Assembly (NCBI GenBank): GCA_021442545.1
Contig: JABUSX010000214.1
Span: 1 to 5,414 of the forward strand
Reading direction: 5' to 3'
Source of the DNA: Eubacterium sp.
Lineage (GTDB): Bacteria > Bacillota > Clostridia > Lachnospirales > Lachnospiraceae
DNA: 5,414 bases
The position numbers were made by a program, and so were the translations under genes. The notes below the pieces were generated by a model, which saw only the letters and a program-made list of their open reading frames with translations, did no database searches and was not told the origin of the DNA. Numbering within the stretch: the first letter of the stretch is position 1; every line of letters begins with the position of its first letter. This document shows, piece after piece, positions 1 to 5,414 of the stretch.

Positions 1-982
1 CTCCTTGATGAAATCCATATCCGCTTTCCGCGCTGCTGACTGCATGATAGATAGCTTCCTGCATGACTTCTGCCGCCAGCGTACCGATCAGATCTTCATC
101 TGCAGGAACATTCCCTGTCGACATGGCATAGATCATATCACCATCTACAGAAGTGAACACCGGTGAGATTGCCCTTGCATAACCCCCATGAGCCATGGAA
201 GCAATTTTTGTCATCCGGTATTTACTGAATTTCCCGTTTGTAAGGATCACTCCGATCGTTGTATTACCTGTAAACTTATTCTCAACAACCCGTTTATGCT
301 CCGCAATCATAAGTTCCCTTATGGACTCAAACCCTCTGCCGTCTGCCCTCCGCATTCCGGCGATGCACTTTCCGTCCCGGTCATAAATATTACCAAGTGC
401 ATTCAGACAGACAATTGCACCAACGCAGATTTCACCTATTCGAATCGCATAACTGCCCATTCCTGTTTTGGTACACCATTTCATGCCCTTCATCTTGCCG
501 ACTGTAGCTCCCGTACCGGCGCCGTAACAGCCATCCTGATAATTATCAGCATAAGCACCCTCACATGCCCTCAAAGCAAGCTGTTCATCGGGACGAACAG
601 AAAAGCTGCCGCAGCCCAGATCAAAGATATCCGACTGCACAACGAGAGGTACAACACCATCCCCTACAGGAAAGCCGACTCCTTTTTTCTCGAGAAAGTT
701 CATAACTCCTGTGGCTGCTCCGAGTCCGTATGCACTTCCTCCGCTCAATAAGACTGCATGAATCGGGTTTTCTGAGGAATTCGCAGACAAAAGCTGCGTA
801 TCCCGGGATGCCGGACCGCCGCCGCGTATGTCTACCCCCACAGAAGCTCCGCTCTCACAGATCACAACCGTGCATCCAGTTGCGTTTACCTTATCCTCGG
901 AATTGCCGATGCGGACGCCTTCCATTTCCCTGATACTGATTTCTTTCACAAAAGGGTTATTCTCCAGAAAAGATTTAGCCAT
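1..982 (-). CDS. P1 family (DmpA/BapA-like, MEROPS S58) aminopeptidase, 3' end outside window
   Basis: Partial gene, read by hand from the start at 982: 327 codons without a stop before the window edge. Seen: SGGSAYGLGAATG at residues 80-92, SDIFDLGCGS at 117-126, GAGTGATVGK at 154-163, and GNTTIGVILTNGK at 239-251. These match the N-terminal nucleophile hydrolases of the DmpA/BapA family. In that family the precursor cuts itself just before a Ser or Thr, which becomes the new N-terminal nucleophile; here the expected cut is Asn240|Thr241. Characterised members release N-terminal L- or D-residues or beta-amino acids from short peptides; the substrate here cannot be told. Family members are about 320-370 residues, so only a short C-terminal tail should be missing. 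The start is supported by GGAG seven bases upstream. It begins 17 bases after the MBL gene stop, so the two are probably co-transcribed. No signal peptide is evident, which suggests a cytoplasmic enzyme. Confidence 0.9.
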   Translation of the reverse strand, partial: MAKSFLENNPFVKEISIREMEGVRIGNSEDKVNATGCTVVICESGASVGVDIRGGGPASRDTQLLSANSSENPIHAVLLSGGSAYGLGAATGVMNFLEKKGVGFPVGDGVVPLVVQSDIFDLGCGSFSVRPDEQLALRACEGAYADNYQDGCYGAGTGATVGKMKGMKWCTKTGMGSYAIRIGEICVGAIVCLNALGNIYDRDGKCIAGMRRADGRGFESIRELMIAEHKRVVENKFTGNTTIGVILTNGKFSKYRMTKIASMAHGGYARAISPVFTSVDGDMIYAMSTGNVPADEDLIGTLAAEVMQEAIYHAVSSAESGYGFHQG

Positions 983-999
983 ATGTATTCTCCATTTTC

Positions 1000-1839
1000 T
1001 CACAGTTCAAATTCCGCACCGGACGCCATGGCTGCAAGTCTGTCTCCAAGAACAGATTTCAGCCAGGCAAAGGCTATGCTCCCGGTGCAGTGACCACTGT
1101 AAAAGACAGTGTCGGGAATCTGCATAAGCCGTGCAGCCACCTCTTCTGTTTCCTCCCGGGAATATGCCGCAGAATCCGCACCCGAAGGACCCATCATATG
1201 AAAGCCTCCAAAAAAGGCTTTGATTTTTTTATCCGGAAATGCAGTCCGGATCTCGTCCATTATGTTATCCACTCCTGCGTGAGAACAACTGTTAAAGCAC
1301 ACAAGCCCATCTTCTTCTTCAAAAACAATCGTCTGTTCATGAGAAAAATCGTCATACTCCACTCTGTTATCAACAACAGTACACATATGCGTGCGCTTTG
1401 CCCTGTCTGAAAAATCCTTTAATGAATGAGGCAGGATGCAAATGCCTTTTTCAATTTCCTTACGGCCGTTTACATACTCAAAACGGTTTGAATACGTGTC
1501 CAATATTCCCTTCGGTATTCCGATATATTTTTTGACAGGTCCCGCTATTTTATAGTAATACTTTTGCCTGCAGGTTTCCTGAAGATATACCTTTGCAGCT
1601 GTATTTTCTTCAAAAAACCGCGGAAATCCACCGGAATGATCAAAATGGGCATGGGACAAAAACGCAGCTTTGATCTTGTCCAGCTCAACTCCCATTTTTT
1701 CTGCATTATCAGCAAATAATCCGCTGGCTCCGGTATCAACCAGGTATGCACGATTCCCGTATTCCACATACAGCGAGAGCCCATGTTCACCGCAGAACGA
1801 CTGCTGAGAATTGTTTTCAACCAGAACCTTTACATTCAT
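1000..1839 (-). CDS. MBL-fold metallo-hydrolase, COG1237 type
   Basis: A 279-residue metallo-beta-lactamase-fold protein. The metal-binding motif HxHxDH is SHAHFDHSGG (His63, His65, Asp67, His68). Further likely metal or active-site elements are the EHGLS segment near 18-22, VDTG at 34-37, NSCSHAG at 183-189 (His187), GGFHMMG at 211-217 (His214) and YSGHCTG at 247-253 (His250). The EHGLS start and the GGFH and GHCTG blocks are typical of COG1237. Members of that family are often labelled 7,8-dihydropterin-6-methyl-4-(beta-D-ribofuranosyl)-aminobenzene-5'-phosphate synthase after an archaeal enzyme of methanopterin synthesis. In a Clostridium-like host that reaction is doubtful, so a general hydrolase call is safer. 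Length is complete for the family and all ligands appear intact. AAGGA sits only three bases before the ATG, and AGAGG lies further upstream. It is the first gene of a probable pair with the downstream peptidase. I found no convincing sigma-A promoter in front of it. Confidence 0.9.
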   Translation of the reverse strand: MNVKVLVENNSQQSFCGEHGLSLYVEYGNRAYLVDTGASGLFADNAEKMGVELDKIKAAFLSHAHFDHSGGFPRFFEENTAAKVYLQETCRQKYYYKIAGPVKKYIGIPKGILDTYSNRFEYVNGRKEIEKGICILPHSLKDFSDRAKRTHMCTVVDNRVEYDDFSHEQTIVFEEEDGLVCFNSCSHAGVDNIMDEIRTAFPDKKIKAFFGGFHMMGPSGADSAAYSREETEEVAARLMQIPDTVFYSGHCTGSIAFAWLKSVLGDRLAAMASGAEFEL

Positions 1840-1897
1840 TTTTCCTTACATCCTCTTTTTTCTGTATTCGGAACTACGGTAAAATCGCATATATTGT

Positions 1898-1957
1898 CAT
1901 TAACTTTTACGTTATTTTCTGGTTTCTCTTTTCGTTTCCAACGCATTCACTTTTACG
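1898..1957 (-). repeat. 14-bp direct repeat upstream of the MBL gene
   Basis: On the minus strand CGTAAAAGTGAATG (1957-1944) recurs as CGTAAAAGTTAATG (1911-1898). Thirteen of 14 bases agree and the start-to-start distance is 46 bp. Both copies lie in the gap between the rplT terminator and the MBL start. They could be paired binding sites for a regulator of the MBL-peptidase pair, but that is inference; AT-rich intergenic DNA can give such matches by chance. Confidence 0.4.
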
Positions 1958-1977
1958 GCAGCATCTCTCTGTCTGCT

Positions 1978-2016
1978 AAAAAAACTTCCGGAAAGAATCG
2001 GATCCTCCCGGAAGTT
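1978..2016 (-). terminator. Intrinsic terminator of the infC-rpmI-rplT operon
   Basis: On the minus strand AACTTCCGG (2016-2008) pairs perfectly with CCGGAAGTT (1991-1983) around a 16-base loop, and the stem runs into a T tract (1984-1978). It begins about 25 bases after the rplT stop. It separates the ribosomal-protein operon from the MBL-peptidase pair. On the plus strand the T run after the stem is offset and weaker, so it mainly serves minus-strand transcription. Confidence 0.9.
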
Positions 2017-2041
2017 GTACGTCTTTTTATCTGAACATCAT

Positions 2042-2398
2042 TCAGGCAAGAGCCTGCTTTGCGATCTCAACGAGCTTTGCGAAGCCTTCTTTATCCGTAA
2101 CGGCCATATCTGCAAGCACCTTACGATCCAGATCCACACCGCTCTTCTTGAGCCCGTAGATGAAACGGCTGTAAGAAAGCCCGTTCAAACGTGCTGCCGC
2201 ATTGATTCTGGCGATCCAAAGCTGACGGAACTGGCGCTTGCGCTGTTTTCTGCCTGCATACGCGGATGTCAGTGCACGCATGACACTCTGCTTTGCGATA
2301 CGATACTGTTTACTTCTGGCACCTCTGTAACCCTTGGCCAGTTTCAGGACTCTGTTGTGTTTTTTTCTGGCGTTCAAGCCGCCTTTGATTCTTGCCAT
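2042..2398 (-). CDS. rplT: 50S ribosomal protein L20 (bL20)
   Basis: A complete L20 of 118 residues, the usual family length. L20 binds 23S rRNA early in assembly of the large subunit and is also a known translational or transcriptional repressor of its own operon. The basic N-terminal extension that threads into rRNA is seen at residues 1-58 ([15 protein letters not shown] at 19-33). The family signature [12 protein letters not shown] is at 57-68, followed by the globular C-terminal half that carries the RNA-binding and regulatory function in studied homologues. AAAGGAGG eight bases before the ATG fixes the start. It lies 25 bases after rpmI and is the last gene before the terminator. Its product is the probable effector of the attenuator ahead of infC. 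Confidence 0.98.
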   Translation of the reverse strand: MARIKGGLNARKKHNRVLKLAKGYRGARSKQYRIAKQSVMRALTSAYAGRKQRKRQFRQLWIARINAAARLNGLSYSRFIYGLKKSGVDLDRKVLADMAVTDKEGFAKLVEIAKQALA

Positions 2399-2423
2399 TG
2401 TCTATTCCTCCTTTAACAAGCCA

Positions 2424-2621
2424 TCAGGCATACGGTAAAACCTTTTTCATGTTGCGTACGTTTGTCTGATCGAGAACTGTCGCTTTACGAAGATTCCGTT
2501 TCCGTTTCGGCGATTTCTTTGTAAGAATATGGCTCTTATACGCTTTATTCCGAACCAGTTTTCCGGTTCCTGTGGTTTTGAACCGCTTAGCCGCAGCCCG
2601 TTTTGTTTTCATTTTCGCCAT
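2424..2621 (-). CDS. rpmI: 50S ribosomal protein L35 (bL35)
   Basis: A 65-residue, very basic protein of the large ribosomal subunit. It begins [20 protein letters not shown] and contains [18 protein letters not shown] at about residues 29-46, both characteristic of L35. An in-frame ATG six codons further upstream (2639) is not the start: AGGAGG lies between it and this ATG, with eight bases to the start at 2621, and L35 proteins begin at this MxKMKT position. It sits between infC and rplT, 21 bases after the infC stop, in the order that is standard in bacteria. No separate promoter is visible, so its expression should follow the infC leader. Confidence 0.97.
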   Translation of the reverse strand: MAKMKTKRAAAKRFKTTGTGKLVRNKAYKSHILTKKSPKRKRNLRKATVLDQTNVRNMKKVLPYA

Positions 2622-2642
2622 TACTTTACCCTCCTGCATCTT

Positions 2643-3149
2643 TTACTTGCGTGTTTGTCCCAGGACCATCGTCATATTGCGCCCTTCAACCTTAGCCGGC
2701 TTTTCAACAACGGCCACGTCTGAAAGCGTCTCGGCGAATTCCTCCAGGATATGTTTACTGTTCTGCATATGCGCCATTTCCCTTCCGCGAAAACGGAGTG
2801 TCACTTTGACTTTATCTCCCTTGGAAAGAAATTTTCTGGCTGCGCCGACCTTTGTATTCAGGTCATTTGCTCCGATATTGGGAGACATCCGGATCTCCTT
2901 GATCTCCACAATATGCTGTTTTTTACGCGCTTCTTTCTCACGGCGGGCCTGCTCATACCGAAAGCGCCCGTAATCCACAATCTTACAGACTGGCGGTTTG
3001 GCTGCAGGAGCAATCTTTACCAGATCAAGCCCTGCTTCCTGTGCCTTAAACCAGGCATCTTTTGCCGACATGATACCGAGCTGTTCACCATTTTCACCGA
3101 TCAGACGGACCTCCGGATCCCGGATCTGTTCATTAATACTGTATTTAAT
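2643..3149 (-). CDS. infC: Translation initiation factor IF-3, probable ATT start
   Basis: IF-3 binds the 30S subunit, keeps it apart from the 50S, and checks the start codon and initiator tRNA. From the proposed start it has 168 residues. The N-terminal domain begins INEQIRDPEVRLIG at residues 5-18 and includes KPPVCKIVDYGRFRYE at 51-66. A charged helical linker (EQARREKEARKKQ) follows, then the C-terminal domain with EIRMSPNIGANDLNTK and VTLRFRGREMAH. The frame stays open to an ATG at 3212, but that start adds a stretch encoded by the attenuator hairpin itself, has no family resemblance and lies upstream of the real Shine-Dalgarno site. GGAGG at 3162-3158 is eight bases from the ATT at 3149-3147. 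AUU is the known infC start in Escherichia coli and many other bacteria, where IF-3 represses its own mRNA by rejecting it. ATC, one codon earlier, is the only close rival. Confidence 0.95.
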   Translation of the reverse strand: MKYSINEQIRDPEVRLIGENGEQLGIMSAKDAWFKAQEAGLDLVKIAPAAKPPVCKIVDYGRFRYEQARREKEARKKQHIVEIKEIRMSPNIGANDLNTKVGAARKFLSKGDKVKVTLRFRGREMAHMQNSKHILEEFAETLSDVAVVEKPAKVEGRNMTMVLGQTRK

Positions 3150-3157
3150 GATTCTTT

Positions 3158-3162
3158 CCTCC
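3158..3162 (-). promoter_or_regulatory. Shine-Dalgarno site of infC that selects the ATT start
   Basis: ACGGAGGAAAG on the minus strand has its GGAGG core at 3162-3158. It is eight bases before ATT (3149) and five before ATC (3152). No ATG, GTG or TTG in the infC frame lies at a usable distance downstream. It therefore points to a rare AUU start rather than the upstream ATG at 3212. Confidence 0.85.
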
Positions 3163-3174
3163 GTTAAAGCTGAT

Positions 3175-3206
3175 AAAAAAAGAGCAGATGACGCAGCATC
3201 TACTCT
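3175..3206 (-). terminator. Intrinsic terminator (attenuator) in the infC leader
   Basis: On the minus strand AGAGTAGATG (3206-3197) pairs with CATCTGCTCT (3190-3181). The stem has ten pairs including one G-U, around the six-base loop CTGCGT, followed by seven Ts (3181-3175). It lies between the promoter and the infC Shine-Dalgarno site, so termination here would prevent synthesis of IF-3, L35 and L20. Because rho has no hairpin of its own before this point, it may also end the rho transcript. Confidence 0.9.
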
Positions 3207-3306
3207 TACCATACGACAGAATTAAAAAACCCTTTTCCGTATTGACCCGAGCTGCGCCTCCGCACTCAGGTGAGAGAAGATCTCTGCTTTATTGTCACCA
3301 GAAAAC

Positions 3307-3335
3307 AAGATACCACCTCTTCATGACAGTGTCAA
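3307..3335 (-). promoter_or_regulatory. Sigma-A-type promoter of the infC-rpmI-rplT operon
   Basis: A perfect -35 box TTGACA (3335-3330) is followed by a 17-base spacer and the -10 box TATCTT (3312-3307, four of six consensus bases). Transcription should start near 3299-3300, right at the first base of the leader helix GGTGA. The -35 box lies seven bases after the rho stop codon. It overlaps a short palindrome TGACACTGTCA, which is too short to call an operator. Confidence 0.85.
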
Positions 3336-3342
3336 GAAAGAG

Positions 3343-5169
3343 TTACAAAAACCGCTTCCTGAGCAGCATATCCACCAATTCTTCATTTGTACGTGTATGG
3401 GCAAAGAGATTCAGTATGTTCTCTCCCGCTTCTTCTGCCTTCAGACCATTGAGAGCCCGTCTCATAATCATAACAGCATCCATCTCATTTTTTGTAAGAA
3501 GAAGATCCTCCCGCCTTGTGCCGGATTTTCCGAGATCGATCGCAGGAAATACCCTGCGTTCCTGAAGCTTTCTGTCCAGAATGAGTTCCATATTTCCGGT
3601 GCCCTTGAACTCTTCATAAACAACGTCATCCATCTTGCTTCCGGTCTCAACCAGAGCCGTTGCCAGTATGGTCAGACTTCCGCCTTCCCGCATATTCCGC
3701 GCAGCGCCGAAGAAACGCTTCGGCATATGCAGCGCCGCCGGATCCAGGCCACCGGAAAGCGTCCGCCCGCTCGGCGGCACGACCTGGTTATATGCACGAG
3801 CCAGCCGCGTGATGCTGTCTATAAATATAATGACATCCTTATGCGATTCCACCAGGCGTTTTGCACGTTCGATCACCATCTCGGAAACACGTTTATGGTG
3901 CTCGGGAAGTTCATCAAAGGTGGAATAAATCACTTCCACGTTATCGCCGCAGACGGTCTCCCGGATGTCTGTCACTTCCTCAGGACGCTCATCAATAAGA
4001 AGGATGATCAGATGCATCTCCGGATCATTACGCAGTATGGATTTTGCCGCATCTTTTAACAGCGTCGTTTTCCCGGCTTTCGGAGGCGAAACGATCATAC
4101 CACGCTGCCCTTTTCCGATCGGGCTGACCAGATCCACGATACGCATGGCCGTTGTTCCATCCGGCCGTTCCAGGTGAATCCGTTCATTCGGAAAGATCGG
4201 AGTCATATCTTCAAAACGCACACGGCGGATATTCTGAGAAGGATGCTTTCCGTTAACGCTCTTCACAAATAAAAGAGCGGAGTAACGCTCGTTCTGTGAT
4301 TTAACTCTTTTGTTGCCGCATACGATATCGCCGGTTCTGAGACCGAATCTGCGGATCTGAGAAGGAGAAACATAGACGTCATCGTCTCCGGGAAGGAAGT
4401 TTTCGGAACGAATGAAGCCGTATCCATCCGCCATAACCTCCAGAATTCCATTTGCCTCTCTTCCGCTGTCCAGCTCGGAAAGTTCCGGTTTCATGTTTTC
4501 CTGCGCAGATAAACGCCTGGCAGAAAGCTCTTCCGTATGATCCTTTGAATTATCAAAAAGCTCTCTGTTTTCAACGGATCTTTCACTTTGTTCCGGTTCC
4601 CTGTTCTGCTGTTCAAAGAATCTGGTTTTCTGTTCAGGCTCTTTATCCTGCTGTGCAGAAAACCTGGATTTCTGTTCGGGTTCTTTATCCTCTTTTTCTC
4701 TCTGTACAGGCACCCTGTCTTTTTGATCGGGTGCATCTTCCTTTTGTTTTATCCTTCTGTCTTTTAAAGCAGACGTCTTTTCTTTCTGAACAGAAGAAGT
4801 TTCCTTCTGATCAGTTGTTTTTCTTTTCAGACCATCTGCCTTTTCTTTCTGACCGGATGTTTTTTTAGGTGAAAGAGAACGTCTGTCTTTTTTATCAGAC
4901 AACTGAACTTTTTTCTCGGATTGTTTCGTTTCCGATACGGAACGCTTGCTCTTTTCTGCTATCTCAGGTATTTCATCTGAAGAATTGTCTGCAGATTTCT
5001 CTTCTTCCTTTTTAAGTTTTGTTTCGGCACGATCCGCTTCGATCATTACCTCAACGAGTTCCGGTTTCCGAAGTGTGGAAATGCCTTTCAAACCACGTGC
5101 CTTTGCTACTGCACGCAGTTCTGAAAGCGGCAGCGAACTGTATCTCTCACGCATGACATCTTCATTCAT
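3343..5169 (-). CDS. rho: Transcription termination factor Rho with long charged N-terminal insertion
   Basis: Rho is a ring-shaped hexameric RNA helicase that ends transcription using ATP. From this ATG it has 608 residues against about 420 in E. coli. Order: N-terminal helical domain (MRERYSSLPLSELRAVAKAR, about 6-25, and STLRKPELVEVMIEA to 45), a charged low-complexity insertion (about 48-235), an RNA-binding cold-shock-like domain (NGILEVMADGYGFIRSEN, 240-257, to about 281), then the ATPase domain. ATPase motifs: Walker A SPPKAGKTT (361-369), LIDERPEEVTD (391-401), Walker B IIFIDSITRLARA (447-459, Asp451), the pore-loop region PPSGRTLSGGLDP (465-477), and the arginine-finger segment SGTRRE (549-554). 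All key elements are intact. The start is uncertain: a TTG at 5178 is four bases from AAAGG, this ATG is 13 bases away, and the ATG at 5154 begins at the conserved MRERY. No terminator hairpin follows before the infC promoter. Confidence 0.96.
   Translation of the reverse strand: MNEDVMRERYSSLPLSELRAVAKARGLKGISTLRKPELVEVMIEADRAETKLKKEEEKSADNSSDEIPEIAEKSKRSVSETKQSEKKVQLSDKKDRRSLSPKKTSGQKEKADGLKRKTTDQKETSSVQKEKTSALKDRRIKQKEDAPDQKDRVPVQREKEDKEPEQKSRFSAQQDKEPEQKTRFFEQQNREPEQSERSVENRELFDNSKDHTEELSARRLSAQENMKPELSELDSGREANGILEVMADGYGFIRSENFLPGDDDVYVSPSQIRRFGLRTGDIVCGNKRVKSQNERYSALLFVKSVNGKHPSQNIRRVRFEDMTPIFPNERIHLERPDGTTAMRIVDLVSPIGKGQRGMIVSPPKAGKTTLLKDAAKSILRNDPEMHLIILLIDERPEEVTDIRETVCGDNVEVIYSTFDELPEHHKRVSEMVIERAKRLVESHKDVIIFIDSITRLARAYNQVVPPSGRTLSGGLDPAALHMPKRFFGAARNMREGGSLTILATALVETGSKMDDVVYEEFKGTGNMELILDRKLQERRVFPAIDLGKSGTRREDLLLTKNEMDAVMIMRRALNGLKAEEAGENILNLFAHTRTNEELVDMLLRKRFL
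4561..4857 (-). repeat. 21-bp minisatellite encoding degenerate heptads in the Rho insertion
   Basis: Residues 105-160 of Rho (bases 4857-4690) split into eight seven-residue units with the loose consensus xx(Q/L)K(E/D)(K/R)x: SGQKEKA, DGLKRKT, TDQKETS, SVQKEKT, SALKDRR, IKQKEDA, PDQKDRV, PVQREKE. After a three-residue phase slip comes a 14-residue unit in three copies (162-203, bases 4686-4561): KEPEQKSRFSAQQD, KEPEQKTRFFEQQN and a diverged REPEQSERSVENRE. Each 14-mer is itself two heptads, so the whole tract has a 21-bp base period. Units lack hydrophobic positions, so this looks disordered rather than a classical coiled coil. Known Rho insertions of this kind are basic or low-complexity and help RNA binding in some species. 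Confidence 0.85.
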
Positions 5170-5253
5170 AACAAACAACAGACCTTTCTGATGTCCTGAC
5201 CCTTATCTTTAAAAAACTGGGAAAATTAAGAAAAACTGGAATTTCTGAAGAAG

Positions 5254-5333
5254 TGCGGCCAACAGGACTTGAACCTGCATGGTTTCCCAACGGGACCTAA
5301 ACCCGCCGCGTCTGCCAATTCCGCCATGGCCGC
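5254..5333 (-). tRNA. tRNA-Leu, anticodon TAG
   Basis: Acceptor stem GCGGCCA (5333-5327) pairs with TGGCCGC (5261-5255), with discriminator A at 5254. The D arm closes with GCG/CGC. The anticodon loop TTTAGGT (5301-5295) sits on stem GCGGG/CCCGT and gives anticodon TAG at 5299-5297, read as leucine CUN codons. The variable arm TGGGAAACCA is extended, as expected for class II tRNA-Leu, and the T loop TTCAAGT lies between GCAGG and CCTGT. CCA is not encoded (CTT follows). Confidence 0.95.
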
Positions 5334-5355
5334 TGAATAACAGACTCCGTAAAAA

Positions 5356-5414
5356 TGAAGCATCGGGGACTCGAACCCCGGACAACTTGATTAAAAGTCA
5401 AGTGCTCTACCACC
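5356..5414 (-). tRNA. tRNA-Lys, anticodon TTT, 5' end outside window
   Basis: The 3' 59 bases are present. The anticodon loop CTTTTAA (5397-5391) on stem CTTGA/TCAAG gives TTT at 5395-5393. The T arm is CGGGG-TTCGAGT-CCCCG, then acceptor strand ATGCTTC and discriminator A at 5356; CCA is not encoded. About 17 bases (5' acceptor strand and the first part of the D arm) lie past the edge. It sits 22 bases ahead of tRNA-Leu, so the two are probably transcribed together. Confidence 0.93.

Larger units (their letters stand above)
3150..3299 (-). promoter_or_regulatory. infC operon 5' leader, probable L20-responsive attenuation leader
   Basis: A leader of about 150 nt with two exclusive folds found by hand. 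Fold A: GGTGA (3299-3295) pairs with TCACC (3273-3269), closing a hairpin that holds AGAGATCTTCTCT, which leaves the terminator free to form. Fold B: ATCTTCTCTCACC (3281-3269) pairs with GGTAAGAGTAGAT (3210-3198), 11 of 13 positions, with only a U-U and a C-A mismatch. This removes the 5' arm of the terminator. Inside fold B are a hairpin with CCTGAGTGCG against CGCAGCTCGGG (3270-3246, one bulged G) and ATACG/CGTAT (3242-3238 with 3215-3211), giving a multi-branched junction. In B. subtilis the infC leader is controlled by L20 through transcription attenuation; gene order and architecture agree with that here. Which fold L20 stabilises is inferred from that precedent (terminator) and cannot be read from the sequence. 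Confidence 0.8.

Noticed and set aside
188..751. Plus-strand open frame of 187 codons near the left end
   Set aside because: It is antisense to the P1 peptidase, whose conserved motifs read cleanly on the minus strand; the plus-strand product is rich in Cys, His and Ser without order.
2622..2639. Upstream ATG giving L35 six extra residues
   Set aside because: The Shine-Dalgarno AGGAGG lies downstream of that ATG, and L35 family proteins begin at the later Met.
3150..3212. Short leader peptide from the ATG at 3212 controlling the attenuator by ribosome stalling
   Set aside because: There is no ribosome binding site at a good distance, no run of regulatory codons, and the frame continues into infC without a stop. 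An RNA-fold switch explains the region better.
3325..3335. Palindrome TGACACTGTCA over the infC -35 box as an operator
   Set aside because: Only five base pairs per half, and half of it is the -35 consensus itself, so chance is a sufficient explanation.
3292..4059. Plus-strand open frame of 255 codons opposite rho
   Set aside because: It is antisense to the conserved Rho ATPase domain, has no recognisable family character, and begins across the infC promoter region. It is a shadow of a strongly constrained coding strand.
4452..4868. Plus-strand frame with repeated FSVQALYPAVQ-like units
   Set aside because: The periodicity is the mirror of the 21-bp repeat in the Rho insertion, not an independent repetitive protein.
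5179..5253. Terminator after the tRNAs and a promoter for rho
   Set aside because: The gap is T-rich with CCAGTTTTT twice on the minus strand, but I found no stable hairpin and no -35/-10 pair that stands above chance.

Overview
The window reads as a chromosomal segment from a Firmicute of the class Clostridia, most likely Lachnospiraceae. The evidence is the L20 and L35 sequences, the strong GGAGG-type ribosome binding sites, tRNA genes without an encoded CCA end, and a Rho factor with a long charged insertion. This placement is inference from protein character; no search was run. Every gene I can support lies on the minus strand, so transcription runs from the high coordinates to the low ones.

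In transcription order the layout is as follows. A tRNA pair comes first: tRNA-Lys(TTT), cut by the window edge, then tRNA-Leu(TAG). Next is rho, the transcription termination factor, with an N-terminal insertion of about 190 residues made largely of degenerate heptads. A sigma-A-type promoter follows directly after the rho stop. A structured leader of about 150 nt then ends in an intrinsic terminator (attenuator). The infC-rpmI-rplT operon (IF-3, L35, L20) comes next and closes with a strong intrinsic terminator. After a gap of about 200 bp there is a two-gene unit: an MBL-fold hydrolase of the COG1237 type, then a P1/DmpA-family (S58) self-processing aminopeptidase whose last few codons leave the window at base 1.

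The core is translation and transcription machinery under its own feedback control. The infC leader can be folded by hand into two exclusive states. In one, a 5' hairpin forms and the terminator is free to form. In the other, a long-range helix joins the leader to the 5' arm of the terminator. This is the architecture expected for L20-controlled attenuation, known for the Bacillus subtilis infC operon. The infC start is almost certainly the rare codon ATT at 3149, not the ATG at 3212, which lies upstream of the attenuator hairpin. The last two genes look like metabolic or peptidase functions unrelated to translation.

I saw no mobile element, CRISPR array, phage gene or new defence system. The points most worth checking are the infC leader switch with its ATT start, the 21-bp minisatellite inside rho, and a near-perfect 14-bp direct repeat upstream of the MBL gene.
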